Assembly: GCA_037975125.1 (NCBI GenBank)
Contig: CM075852.1
Coordinates: 18,439,297-18,503,296 of the forward strand
Direction of reading: 5' to 3'
DNA length: 64,000 bases
Source: Latrodectus hesperus
Lineage: Eukaryota > Arthropoda > Arachnida > Araneae > Theridiidae
Shown here: in pieces, positions 26,076 through 37,482 of the stretch
Position numbering within the stretch: position 1 is the stretch's first letter
How the letters are laid out: each line of letters begins with the position of its first letter
Position numbers and translations under genes: made by a program
The notes under the pieces: generated by a model
Told to the model about the DNA's origin: nothing
Seen by the model: the letters and a program-made list of their open reading frames with translations, nothing else
The model's database searches: none

Positions 26076-27977
26076 CTAAAGAGGTATTAAAACAGTTACC
26101 GCTTATGTGTAATTCGGGATTAAAAGTTGGCGAAAGAATTTCTTTTTTTTTCTTATGCGAAACGAGTTTTCTTACCTCGTTTTGTCTGCGTTTTTCTTGA
26201 CCGTAAAAAATGAGTTGACTAAAAGGGATTACGTCAGATGGAAAATGAAAGTAATGAACTTTGCATGGGTGAAGCTTAGTTTGAAGAAAGAGCAAAGAAA
26301 TAAGTGCGTATAGGAAATTGAATTTGAAAAAGTGTACAGCCTTTTAAAAAGGTTAACGAACTTGGTTATAAATGTGCTGCATATAAGGAATTTTTTTAGT
26401 CTGGGTCATAATTTTGATGCCCTTTTTTAGAATTAACCCTCACCTTAATATGTGTAAATGATTATGAAATAAGTGTAAATGATTATGAAAAAAGGGTAAT
26501 TAAGAAATTCACTCTTTTCTATTAAATGAGAAAATTCTTGTCATAGTATCTGATCTTTTATTTAATTGAATTCTGACTGACACTAAAATTCCAATTATTC
26601 TTGCTTGATATTGTATTAGTTATTTTTTAAACTTTTCTATTTGTATGTAAGTGATTTACATTTTAATTGCATGTATTTGCATGGTAGTTCACATTGCTTT
26701 TAAATTTCTTAATGCAAATTTCTTATTTTTCATTTTTAAATTAATGTTTTTTATATTAAATTCACTAATGACTGCACAAATTAAAAGAAATATTTATTAC
26801 CATGACCTTTCATTTCGTTGGCAGTAAGCTTATGATATCGAAACGCCGGAAAAATAACTTTCCCAGTATTTCTATAACAGAAATGTACTTTATATTTCAT
26901 TTTATATAAACTATTAATTAACATTTTATTAACTTCCTCTGTTTATTTTAAAATTCTCTTAATTGGGGTAACATCAACGTTTTGCTACCAATTTTTGTTT
27001 TTGTTTGAACAAATTTCTCAAACAATATTGTAATATATATTGTATTTGAAAAATTGAACTTGTAAAATTTGCTATAAATTTTTACAATTTTTCCATATAT
27101 TAAATAAAATTCTAGTAATTTTTGAGCGAAGTCTTTTTAATCTCGATGCATTTCTTAAAGTACTTTGAATAAATAAACCATTCTGAATGTTCAGCAATGG
27201 TATTTTTCTTTTCTAAGAATATTATATAGAAAGTCACTGTGCTATTTGATCTATTTTATTTTTTTCTTATATGCTAGTAAGAATTTCGAGCTGAAATTAA
27301 TGATTTTCTAAATCTTCGTCAAATTAAATGCTTTTTTAAAAAATCTAACAAGAATAGTATCGTCTGTGAGCTTGGTAATCAAGACCAGATTAAAGTGTAA
27401 CAAATTACTTTGAGAAAAACATGTATCTCCCCAGATGCAATATGGGATTAATTCAAATCAGTCATACATGCAGCAGTTTCCATCTAGTTTGCTTCGATTA
27501 ATAGCTTTAAGTTCACGAGTATACCTCTCCAGCTGGGTTTAATTCGACTTTCGAGCCATACAATAGCTATAAAAGTAATTTTTCTCGGGAGCTGGGTACT
27601 TAAATCTGATTAGATATTAACATTGTTTCAACTTTCCCTTTCATTTCGTCTTAACAATGTAAAGGAAATAAGGGAGTCCCCCTTTATCAATACATTTATC
27701 TGTAGTCGTAGTTTGCCTAAGCAGCTGGTTTTCTCCAAGCAGGTTTGTTTATTCAGCGTATTGCTTTCTATTCAAAATCATTCGTGACACGTTGACTTTT
27801 AGATCTCAATCGCGTTGAAGGTCGCTCTTCCTTTACACTCTAAAACATTTCTGAGCTAATGCAATTAACCTATTTTCTACATGGAATCAAACCCTTTAAT
27901 CCATTCTGTTCTAAGTTAATCGTGATAGTTTTCTTTTTATGAGCCGTTAAGAAAAATCTGCAAAACAAGACCTTACC
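26076..27977. other. AT-rich non-coding DNA
   Basis: GTGTAAATGATTATGAAA occurs twice in tandem (26452-26469 and 26473-26490). A mixed-composition patch at 27440-27860 holds no recognised element. Confidence 0.5.
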
Positions 27978-28061
27978 TCAGTTATAGTGAGTGGCGTAGT
28001 ATGTTCACTTTTGGACCTTGCGCCATAAAACCCAACCAACTTACCAATCAGTTATAGTGAG
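27978..28061 (+). mobile_element. 56-bp LINE 3' end flanked by perfect 14-bp target duplications
   Basis: TCAGTTATAGTGAG occurs at 27978-27991 and 28048-28061. Between them (27992-28047) is the 3' terminus of the LINE seen at 41.2-42.1 kb: TTTTGGACCTTGC, CCATAAAACCCAACCAAC. TGGCGT (27992-27997) can pair with GCGCCA (28020-28025). This is an extreme 5' truncation during target-primed reverse transcription. The perfect duplications suggest a fairly recent event. Confidence 0.85.
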
Positions 28062-28397
28062 ATATAACTAGATTTTAGTAGAACTTCAAAACATGTTTTT
28101 TAAAACTTAAAAGTTAAAATTTTATTTTCAGCCTTGGGGTAACAAAAATTGCTGAATTTTAAGGATTATTTAGAACGCAGCTTCTCAGTCGGTTTATCTT
28201 GATCTTCTCAATGTTGTAAATGAATTGATTTTAACTCCGTTCAAATTTTGTTTAAATTGAGTGAATTTAAGTTCAAATTCAGTTTCACAAGTGTTAAAAC
28301 ATTAAGTTTTGTAATTCGATGACATTTGTGGGGATAATGCATATTCAGACAGAAACTTCTATGCAAAGAAAGTCCAGTTAGTAGTCAAATAGGTACA
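28062..28397. other. AT-rich spacer
   Basis: Nothing recognised. Confidence 0.5.
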
Positions 28398-28512
28398 GCT
28401 TCTGCTTTGATTCAATAATTTATCCCCTTCTTCGGCTCGAATACTTTAGTAGTTCAGAATCGCCTTTAAACTATAGATCCTGTTTTAATTAGCTCTCGTG
28501 TCAAAAGCATAT
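28398..28512 (+). mobile_element. SINE-A relic
   Basis: Retains TTCTTCGGCTCGAATAC, TTTAGTAGTTCAGAATC, CTTTAAACTATAGATCC and TTTTAATTAGCTCTCGTGTC in the SINE-A order. The tRNA-like head is unrecognisable. Confidence 0.6.
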
Positions 28513-29274
28513 CAAATGAATCAATTACGGTAGTAAACAAATCAAATCTGCTTAGACAAATATTCAGAGTTCTAGAAGCATGGGTCTTAATATTTAGAAA
28601 TTTTAGAGTAGTTTCTCCCTTTATAATTTCTTAAGTTTTTAACGTCACTGATATGGTTGGAAACATATTTCTTGAAACTGTAACCTGGTTTATTGTTTCA
28701 AGTTTGCTGTAGCAGAAATTGGTTTATCTTTAAGAAAGTTATACGGCTGTACTGCACTTCCACATCTGAAATAGAATTAAAAACATTCTTTATATTAAAT
28801 CACTGAAAAAAATGGCCAAACATTATAAATATCTAATGATTCCCACGCATTTTTGTATTTGTTCCTTTTATATATTGGCAAGTTTTCTACATTCAATCAG
28901 TTATAAAATGTGGAATAATTAATCACTAAATATTATTGCGTTCATTGAATATTATAATGTAGTAATAACATGATTTTTTAAATTTATAATGTTACAAAAA
29001 GGTAAAATTCAGCATTATATGACAAATGGTTACGTTAAAGTGCATTTAGTTTCTACCAAGAGCTTAAACTTTTATCTTACAATTCAAACTTTAATTTGAA
29101 TCTAGAAAATTTTTCCTCAATATTGAAGATATTATTTTTTATCAACGACAACTGTTTCAGATTTGTAAAATTTGGTTTTATTAAATTGTTTATGTCTACA
29201 TTACACAATAGAAACGGCACAATCTAAAAGACAATGACGTGAGATATTCACAATTTCGACCAAAATTTCACCTC
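28513..29274. other. AT-rich spacer
   Basis: Nothing recognised. Confidence 0.5.
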
Positions 29275-30090
29275 TTAATTGCATGAAATGCCTAAATCTA
29301 GTTTAAACAGAAAAGGCTTACACACACATTCAGTTACCATCGAAAATGCTTCAAAGCAATCCTGGATTTTATGGAAATTCCCACAAAAGCGTAGAGATAG
29401 TAGCTATGCGAGGACAATCGATGTATGCATTTGTAAAGGAAGGGTTAAACCCCATCGGCAGCAGAGTCCAATCCTTTTCAATTTCAGAGGAATTAAAACG
29501 TCTCACTTCAGCGGACGATGAGCTTTTCAGATCATTTTCGGAGCAACCACAAAACTGGAAAATTTCCTGAAAAGCGCCGGTCGCTGCAGTGCTTCTGTCG
29601 GACTTCAGTTGGAATCGGCTTGGAAAAGATCTAACGTTTTGATCACTACATTTAGTTGGAATCAAAGCCTTCCACTTCTAACAAGAGAATGGGCCTTCTC
29701 CAAGCGTTAACCCTTTCATCGTCGAACGGCTGGGAAGAGAGGGGAGTAACTCTAGTTGCTAGGAAACGCATTTATAGCCAGGAAAAGATAAGTCTCCATG
29801 ATTCGCACGGTCACTTTAACGGTTTGTGCTCCTTTTGCATCGGAGATAAAACGGTTATTCTAGGGGTGGGTGAGGGCCAGACGTTTGAATGGGCTGGTGT
29901 GGTTATATTGCCCTATCTTACCTCCTCTGTCTAGTTGTTATTGGGCTGTACCACGATGCGCCTCTCCTAATTGTGCTATATATTCTGGAAGAGTTTTGAT
30001 GGCGCTGTTCAGATGTCTGCTTCTAGAACCCCTTGGAGGGTGCTTGAAGAGACAGGTTAGATGGGGGAAAAAGTGGGAGAAATGACTGTA
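29275..30090. other. 800-bp GC-rich block with an X-box-like motif
   Basis: The longest GC-rich block of the window. Several frames on both strands are open in partly overlapping fashion (29279-29521, 29346-29570, 29656-29934 and 29870-30085 plus; 29369-29665 minus), so none is compelling as a gene. GTTGCTAGGAAAC at 29755-29767 fits the RFX X-box form (half-sites GTTGCT and GGAAAC with one spacer base). Candidate conserved regulatory region, with a multi-exon coding segment as the alternative. Confidence 0.35.
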
Positions 30091-31221
30091 CCGGATATGT
30101 GAAATTCATCGTATTTTTTTCTCTTTAATTTGAAAGCTCGTTATCAATGCAACCAATAAAAAAATGGATATGAGTTTTTCGATTTTTTAATGCATTTCGC
30201 AACATTAATTAAAAAGTCTTTAATTGACATTCAAATTTGTATTTTTCATTTAAAAATTATTGAATGAATTTTTTTTAATACTTGCAAGCTTTTACTTACT
30301 ATAAAAATTGTTGATATTAACTTTATAATCAAAATTATTTTTCAAATTAATTCTTACTTCGTTATTGGAAATTATTGGTAACCCATAGAGAAATTAGTGT
30401 CATTATTATACAATGATTACATATAATGAAAGTAAAGCATATTTACAAAGCAATGTATTTAAAAACTTTGAATTACACATGAAATTTAGAACTACTTAAA
30501 ATTTTGAATTTTGCATATAAAAGGGACTGTTTTAGTGAATCAAATAATGTTCCTAATTCGATATTTTACTCTAGAATTATTTTTATACTTATAATTTTTA
30601 CATTGATGCTTTTACTTTGTATTTTCGTTAGGTTTACAGACGAATTTATAGTTTGCTTCTGGGTAATTTAAGTTCCATTGTGTTTTAATGTTTATTCTTT
30701 TGAGGTTAGTTCCATCTCTGGTACGAATATTTAAGTTGTACATACCTTTAAAATTGTAGCTCATGCTTGAATTCGGAAACGCATATAATGTCAACGTAGA
30801 AGGTCATGAAATGCTTTGAATCTTAAGGTTTGTTTTTGTTTGTATTTACTGAAATAGATCTTAATAGTCATGAGTATAAAACTGCTTAAGCGATTACAAA
30901 ATACAGATATTTTACTGTTCTTTAATTTTTTGCAGTATGGCCGACTAAAATCTTAGAATCATTTTTTAAATGTTTGAATAAATAAAAGAATAATTTAAAA
31001 TTATTTGGATATCGAATCTTTCAACATTCAGGAATACATTTATTATAAACATAAAACTTGCAAATTTGCTGATTTCATAAAAAAAATAAAAATTATAAAC
31101 GGAAATATTTTTTTCTTTAAATTTTTAAAAATAATTCATTTCTTTTTAAATTAAATAATCTTAGTTTTTCTTATTAAAAGTAATTTTTGATGAATAATTC
31201 AAGAAACTTAGCTGTCTTATT
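30091..31221. other. AT-rich non-coding DNA
   Basis: A 60-codon minus frame (30612-30794) has no recognisable domain. Nothing else was seen. Confidence 0.5.
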
Positions 31222-31452
31222 TTAAATGAGTGTAGAATTACTGTTATAGCAACAAGTTTGAGCTTCCTTAAGCTGGACGGATTTTATTCTTTCCAATTCT
31301 GCTTTTGCCCTTCTTTCCAATTCTGCTTTTGCCCTTCTTTCCAATTCTGCTTTTGCCCTTCTTTCCAATTCTGCTTTTGCCCTTCTTTCCAATTCTGCTT
31401 TTGCCCTTCCTTCTAACTCTGCTCTACCTGGTATGATCTTAGTGTTTATGTC
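31222..31452 (-). CDS. 76-codon minus-strand open frame containing an AKAELERR repeat (partial, no start codon seen)
   Basis: The frame runs from just after a TAG (complement of 31453-31455) to a TAA at 31222-31224. It includes five tandem copies of AKAELERR preceded by a variant RAELEGR. The repeat is charged, with Ala and Leu at helix-forming spacing, so it would form a long charged helix or coiled coil. Outside the repeat the frame reads DINTKIIPGR upstream and IKSVQLKEAQ downstream, then a cysteine pair. No ATG lies in the frame, so it would need to be an exon or a relic. Charged helical repeats of this kind occur in retroelement Gag-like proteins and in structural proteins, but I cannot assign a family. 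Confidence 0.3.
   Translation of the reverse strand, partial: DINTKIIPGRAELEGRAKAELERRAKAELERRAKAELERRAKAELERRAKAELERIKSVQLKEAQTCCYNSNSTLI
31287..31430. repeat. 24-bp minisatellite, five identical units plus one diverged
   Basis: Units start at 31287, 31311, 31335, 31359 and 31383 and are identical to one another. A sixth (31407-31430) is diverged and incomplete. The period is a multiple of three, so unit number can change without breaking the minus-strand frame. The identity of the five units implies recent expansion or homogenisation. Confidence 0.95.
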
Positions 31453-31679
31453 CTATTGATTCCAAATATTCAGTTAAAATATGGAAATAAGTGGAAGTAC
31501 TCAAAAGTCTGCAAAAAATCTTTAAAAATCTAAATAAAATTTATAACATTTTTTAAGGAATAGTTGATTTAAAATTATATTTTAATGAGGTATATGGTTC
31601 TTTTGTTACCCTCAATATTACAATTGCTTCAAGACTTAGGCCTCAGTGTCGATAAATTGTGTATCTTTTGACTTAGAGC
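31453..31679. other. AT-rich spacer
   Basis: Nothing recognised. Confidence 0.5.
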
Positions 31680-32200
31680 TTCAGCCTCTCTCTAAAGAAG
31701 TTAGAGGCAGGATGGAATGGTTTTCTTCCGCGCCAAAGCACATCGCCATGATTTTCTTTATCCTCCAATTCATATTGGAGACTTGGTATCCATAAAACGC
31801 CTCTTTGGCGTGAAAATTCAGGAATGCGTGAAATTGAGCCTCGGGAGCACGCGTATCACGCGCACGGCGAAATGAAATCTCCCGGAAACCCCCCTTTGTT
31901 CCGGAGGAAAACCAGGAAGAAAAAAACATGTTTATGACCTTAAAAGGAATAAAGACGGTAAAGTTTTCCTTTTTTATATTTTTATTTCCTCGAGGAGAGA
32001 TTTCCAGAGAAAAAAATATATAAATTTCTTGAAATTCCAAGAAGGGAGGATATAAAAAAAATCTTTTAAAACTGGAGATCAACTTCGTCTTCCGAAGCTT
32101 AGGTAGGTGCTATTTATTTGGAAAACGCATATCCTGGACTTTTGGCAAGAGGGGCGAATGGTATTAAAAAAATACGGGATAAAAAACTGGATTCGGACAG
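31680..32200. other. GC-rich block with a long minus-strand frame
   Basis: A minus frame (31681-32082, 133 codons) is open across the block, but its product is low in recognisable features, with Phe-rich and basic patches. The stretch 31830-31890, with CGGGAGCACGCGTATCACGC, is CpG-dense. I favour a regulatory element over a gene because the frame's composition follows local base composition and no splice context supports it. Confidence 0.3.
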
Positions 32201-33380
32201 TTTTGCTACTATTGATTGAATGAAGTGGGGATAGGGATTTTTCTTTTTATTTCACCTCGTTTTTCCCTTTCAAAAGCGAGTAGTGTCAAATAACTTTAAA
32301 CGTACAATCGCAAACAATTTTCGGGACAACTTTTCCAATCGATTACTTTCCCATATATTTTGGAGGTTCCTTCACTCAATGCATTTACTGTAATATACTA
32401 AGCTGATTTTTATCCAATGCTTATTCGTTGCTAAACGGATTTACTCACAGTTTAAAGAAAACATTTACAAAGTATTTTTAGATTATAATAGAAATTCTTA
32501 AAAAAGCAATTATTTTTATACATTAAGTGTAAAGGTCAAAAAGAAAATTGGCAATAAGAGTGACGTTTACGATAGTTGAATAGCAGCTGAAAGAAAAGGA
32601 AATTTTTATGAATTTATATATATATATATGAAATAGAAATCTAAAGGTACCTTTAAAAAAATTTTTAGTTACAAAGTTCCATCAATGCAAATAAAGGTTT
32701 GCACACTCATAAATTATTTTCCCTGATAACGTTAATTTCAAATATTATCAAAAACTGATACATATAATGTCAATAATTTCCCAAACCCGAGAATATAAAT
32801 AAAAGGAACTTAAAAACAATATAAATTAAGATTTTGATGTAACGTTTATAATTTCAGCATTCCATTTTTGTTAAAGAATGAAATATTTAAAGAAAGAGAC
32901 TTAAATCCTGTCGCTTAACGCGTTTTCAAATAATTCATTAATATTTTTTAATAAAAGATAGATTTGCAATGAAAGGTTCTTTTTTCACTTTGAAAAGTTT
33001 CAAATTTTTTTGACACTACCTTCAGCGCATCTCCTGTAGAAGTATAGTCAATATTTCAATGCTATAAATTATTTGTGTTTGAAGAGAATCTTGAACAAAG
33101 TAAAAAACAATTTTTATTTTTAAACGCTGTGTATACGCAGATTTTTTTTCATAGTTTTTTCTTTTGAACTAAATTTAAGTATACTTTAAAAGCTCCCAAA
33201 TTTAGAATATGCACAGTAAATTTTAAAAAGTTACATCTAAAAAAGAACCAGTTTTTCTGATGGAAAGTTGAAAACACAGTAATTGAAGAATCGAACAATA
33301 TATCAATTTGATTTCAGTTTAAAATAATTTTTGGGAGATGATTTGGCTTTGTTTTTTGTCCAATGATCCTTTGCAAATGC
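32201..33380. other. AT-rich non-coding DNA
   Basis: A short (TA) run at about 32615-32629 is the only simple repeat. No element recognised. Confidence 0.5.
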
Positions 33381-33520
33381 GGAATAATTAGATTAAGGTA
33401 TAGAGTTTAAAGCAGATTTTGAATCACTATAAGCATTAATACCTGAGGTGGGATTTGAACCAAGGAACCATTGAGCCTAAGGTTTGAATATTGGCCATTC
33501 GGCTAGTAACTCGATTAGAT
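33381..33520 (-). mobile_element. SINE-A, diverged copy on the minus strand
   Basis: The plus strand carries the complement of the SINE-A body and head in order: TTTAAAGCAGATTTTGAATC, GAGGTGGGATTTGAACC (decayed B box) and GGCCATTCGGCTAGTAACTC (A-box region). Confidence 0.7.
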
Positions 33521-33883
33521 GAATGATTTTAGAAATGGCATTCTATCTCTATCTAATTCGCCCATATATACTGTGCATAAATTTATTTTCTGAGTTTTCT
33601 CCTTTGTAAGTGCATAGCATCATAAATTCATTTAGAATACCCATGAAATTAATGGAATAGGTATTACATGATGCTTTGTAATTTAGCCATACATATTATC
33701 AATAGGTAAATTACATCAATAGGTTATCAAAATAATTGAAGCACTTGTGTATAAAAGTGATCGATATTAAACGCTTCGTAAGCAGAAATATATAATTTTA
33801 ATTATCATTTTTATATCAATTTTTACTTAAGAAATATATCGTAGTAGGACGTAAGTTTATTGAAATTTTAAGTCTTGGGGTTT

Positions 33884-33885
<2 letters not shown>
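33521..33885. other. AT-rich spacer
   Basis: Nothing recognised. Confidence 0.5.

Positions 33886-33970
<85 letters not shown>
33886..33970. repeat. (TA)n microsatellite, 85 bp
   Basis: Uninterrupted TA dinucleotides. The open frame across it (33875-34075) only encodes alternating Tyr-Ile and is an artefact. Confidence 0.98.
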
Positions 33971-33975
<5 letters not shown>

Positions 33976-34092
33976 TGCACGAAATGCCATATCTCGCAGA
34001 TTTTCTGACGGGCAATATTATGGTATTCCGATTGGTGTGATCAACTATGACGGAAATATTCCATCTTTTAGATGAGGACTTGATATTAACCT

Positions 34093-34165
34093 TAGTCTGG
34101 TGCAGTTTATTCTCTTTTGGACTCTATGCCATTAAAACAAGCAATCTAAAATCAAACCAACTTTT
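34093..34165 (+). mobile_element. Diverged LINE 3'-end relic
   Basis: CTTTTGGACTCTATGCCATTAAAAC matches the terminal segment of the 41-kb LINE (TTTTGGACCTTGCGGCATAAAAC) and lies at the corresponding distance from a CAAACCAAC tail. TGGTGC (34098-34103) can pair only partly with ATGCCA (34126-34131). The copy is old and no target duplication is visible. Confidence 0.5.
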
Positions 34166-34769
34166 TAAGCGTTTCTAGAGATATGATGTCTATAAAATCT
34201 TGAGTGTGCACCCAGCACATTAAGCCGAATTTGGCAAAGCAAAATTGGGGATGAGAAGGTGAAGCTGAGAGAAATGAATGGCTTCTGACGGGTTGTATTG
34301 TCTCAAAGGAAAATTATTGCAGCCATAATGAATATTGATTTCAAAAAGCACTTGAATTTTACAATATCACTAACTGTTAAGTGTTACTTTCACACATAGA
34401 ATATGAGAGACACTATTAAAGATTTTAATGATGAACGCGTCATCTACAGTGGTGCCCTTATGATAAAACCTAGTCAATTGGTATATTGACAGGCAAATCA
34501 TTTTTCATGTTTTTTCTCAGAATATGTGCTTGTTTATGATTATCTCTTTCCAACTGTCGAGCTTGAAGCATGATCTGTCTTGGCAAGGATAGCTGTGCTC
34601 TTTTTTTTTTCTACTGTCTCAAACGTAATCTTGAAACGAAAGATCATAAGAAGTACACACATTTTTAACTGATCAGGTACATCTTATGTTGGAAATTTTA
34701 TGTTTCCAAATAAAAAATTTAATTTCACAGGATAATGCTTATTTTCTTGCAATGAGACTTATAGCTTGA
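34166..34769. other. Spacer
   Basis: Mixed composition, nothing recognised. Confidence 0.5.
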
Positions 34770-34816
34770 AGTTGTGTTGTTATTGTTGCTTATCCCCGAC
34801 TGGAGTGACAGTACCA

Positions 34817-35400
34817 TCACACCAGCCCCATGAATCCAAAAATTGGCAGTCTCTCAAGCACCACCTCCGGTCTCAACTCCATGTCTCCTCTCTCACACCC
34901 ACTGCACTGAAAAATATGAGATGGGGAGGCCTGAACCACTCGACATTTGGGACAGAGAGGGTAGAACTTGGTCCCAGAGACGTGTCTCTGAGCAAGCAGG
35001 TGGCCACTTCGCAGTCTTGTCAGAGGCGTTTGACTGCATCTCCTATGTTTACCCGCTAGTGCGGAACTAGGATGTTTGCATGTGTACCATTCGTGGGTAG
35101 GAATGGTATTCCTAAAAGTAGCATTGATAGCCATCCTAACTCTAGAGGTCAGCTCTGAGGACGACAAGCAGTCTCCAATGATATTCTGTAGGTTTCCATC
35201 CTTGGCTAACTGATTCGCAACTTCATTCTCATACACATTAACATGAGATGGCACCCACTGGAAGACTATGGTACTGGCTTTCAAATTAGTAAGATGTTGT
35301 ACTATTTTAGTTGTTGTTATGTCACCATGCCACCACCACTGAGCCAGATGTTGTATGGAGCTTCGGCTCCGTACAACATCCGACTTCAGTAAAATGCAAC
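34817..35400 (-). pseudogene. Degenerate RNase H and C-terminal zinc-knuckle region of LINE-M
   Basis: From about 35400 leftward the frame reads a late RNase H segment with SRSSIQHLAQW. It continues to the hallmark WVPSHV, followed by NEVANQLAKDG. The family has Asp where this copy has Asn (VANQLA for VADQLA), so a catalytic carboxylate is lost. Further on is RLRSGHLLAQRH, then a Cys/His motif CPKCRVVQASPSHIFQC, the usual C-terminal knuckle of such LINEs. The frame is open to a stop at 34817 but is broken upstream by an in-frame TAA and has no reverse transcriptase domain. This is a dead fragment. An in-frame palindromic insertion sits at 35347-35380. Confidence 0.8.
35347..35380. other. 15-bp-stem hairpin with TTCG loop
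   Basis: GATGTTGTATGGAGC (35347-35361), loop TTCG, GCTCCGTACAACATC (35366-35380), complementary apart from one T-G pair. It lies inside the LINE-M RNase H frame and adds about three codons relative to the expected SDSRSS. Confidence 0.85.
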
Positions 35401-35425
35401 AGTCTACTTAAGAGCGTTCAATCCT

Positions 35426-36162
35426 GAGTCGCGGTTGTATTCACCTTCATTTCTTCCTGGTTTTTACAATATATCCACGAATAGTTTTTCTAAATACTGT
35501 TCAGCACTTGCATCATTCAATTATCAAGTGAATCATCTGTATCACATGCTAAAGCCTATCTTATTCTCTACTAGTGATTCTTCATCAATCCTGAATGTTT
35601 TCATTATTTTCATAACTATTGGTATGTGTATGCTGTAGGTGAATGTCTATTTTTGACCAAAGTAAAGAAACAGTTTTCCGAATTATATCTATCATTTGTA
35701 GAAAGGTAATCAATCAATTGATAAAAGGATTGAATCAGTAACTTTGTGTTACAAGAACAATATTTCCAAACTCTTCCGAATGTAAAATATTTTAGGACTT
35801 GTGAAAAGGAAAATATGCCGTAATTTCATTTGATTAGTTTATTGAATAGTTTACATCATAATAAATTTTTATAATTGTCAAATCTATTTGCATTTGTCAA
35901 AACTTATAGACATAATCATTAATTTTGTTTACATATGTAAGAAGATTTTTTAATAAAAAAATTAACCACAATTTTAATTTTTCCTATTTTAATGTTTGAG
36001 CTGAATTGCGTCATACTATCAACAAATAACAAGAACAAGCATATATTAAAATCATGAATGAAAATATGCGATAGTTAATATGAGCTGATAATAAGGTCAT
36101 ATTTTTACTAAAACAGAAAATTTTCTAGTCACCAATTCGCCAAGAGACATGTACAATTGTGT

Positions 36163-36165
<3 letters not shown>
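35426..36165. other. AT-rich spacer
   Basis: Nothing recognised. Confidence 0.5.

Positions 36166-36241
<76 letters not shown>
36166..36241. repeat. (TA)n microsatellite, 76 bp
   Basis: Uninterrupted TA dinucleotides. Confidence 0.98.
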
Positions 36242-36243
<2 letters not shown>

Positions 36244-37482
36244 CTTTTTTTATTCGCTTAGTTTTGAAGTAATTTTTGAATTGAAGTATCAATTTTATTG
36301 TATTTTTTAAATTAAAATTTCAAACTAAATATTTTTGAGAATTTATATATCATGTTTAAATATTTTCGTTTCTATTTATTTTTAATAATTGCGTTATAAA
36401 TATTATTTAATCAATATAACAGTTAATGAGTATGGCAAAAGTAATCAATATTATTACATTGTGGGCTATATTACAGTGGCTCGGTAATAAGCTTAAATAT
36501 CATAGATTTAAATACTTATGTACAATGTCTTCTAACATCGGATAAAATAAATTTTACCTTAAATTTCTGAGAAATTAAAAAAAAATTTCAAAGCTTTAAT
36601 CCATTGAGACATTTTTTTAAATTGCTATATTTACTATTAAAAGAAAAAAAAACGCATTTTTCTCTTAGGTTTAGTATTAAAATTAACAAGCTTCTTTCAA
36701 AACTTTTTTTTATAAACTCAACTTGATAATTTGAGATGGGTTTATAAAAAGAATTTCTTTTAAATAAAATAAATTCGTAGAAAATTCAATGACATTCCCA
36801 GCAAGAAAAAAAATATGTACTCAAAATTCCACGTCTAACAAATAGACTAAATTCTAGGTATTCATGCTATTAAAGGTAATTGAGTTTTGACTCTTGTAGC
36901 GCGGAAAGTTGTAACAAGTTTTATTCCCTAACCACTCTTCTCTCTAGGTAACCGATACTAATTTATTTTTACTACCTTTTTAGCTGAGTTCCTTTTTTTC
37001 CTCTTAAGTGCGTGTGTTAGACGTGAAATTTTAGTAATTATAGCTGCATGATAAACTCGTCTGGAAATGAGAATTTGTTCTTGCCACATTTTCTTTTGAA
37101 TAAAAATCCGTCCTTGGCACTGATTTCTATTTGTTTCAACTTTAATTAGAAAATGAATACTCCTGCGCTTAAATTTTAGACTTTCTATATTAAATGAGGA
37201 AGAAATATGTGACTTGTGTTCGTGTCTAACCCACTTTATATGTAAAATTAATCATTGGTAAAATATTGTTGATAGTCTAAATACGAATTCAATACAGAGA
37301 CCCGATTTTTAACAATTTTACGTTTCCAAATAACCTTGTAAATGTGTTCTTTTAATAGTTAACGTTTCTGACGTTTATTAGGCAGTGTATATAGCTATCG
37401 TATCCAACATAATTTAGCAATCCAAATAATAAAAGTGGCTTTACCGAGCTTTAACAAATATGTCCTCTTGCAAACTTTATTA
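36242..37482. other. AT-rich non-coding DNA
   Basis: No gene or element recognised up to the Tigger-like terminus. Confidence 0.5.

Larger units (their letters stand above)
34770..35425 (-). mobile_element. LINE-M: 5'-truncated RNase H-type non-LTR retrotransposon
   Basis: The minus strand encodes the end of a LINE polyprotein. It then has a 3' UTR with GGCTGGTGTGATGG and ACTCCAGTCGGGGATAAG, and an (A/C)-rich tail, AAGCAACAATAACAACACA, ending near 34770. The 3' UTR recurs in diverged form at 50055-50145, also on the minus strand. No flanking duplication was found. The upstream limit (about 35425) is where the reading frame loses resemblance to the family. Confidence 0.75.

Noticed and set aside
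25725..26295. Overlapping frames on both strands in the CpG-rich island
   Set aside because: Mutually overlapping frames in a GC-rich block are expected by chance. Kept only as a regulatory candidate.
26452..26490. Short tandem duplication as a functional element
   Set aside because: Two copies of an 18-mer in AT-rich DNA, most simply slippage. The same applies to 51423-51464 and 14499-14534.
29279..30085. Cluster of five overlapping open frames as a gene
   Set aside because: Frames on both strands are open together because the block is poor in stop codons. None starts with convincing context or shows a domain.
31287..31430. CRISPR-like array
   Set aside because: Units are contiguous 24-bp tandem repeats without spacers.
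31681..32082. 133-codon minus-strand frame as a protein gene
   Set aside because: No recognisable domain, composition follows the local sequence and no splice or promoter context was seen.
33875..34075. Open frame encoding a Tyr-Ile repeat
   Set aside because: It is the translation of a (TA)n microsatellite with no coding signal outside it.
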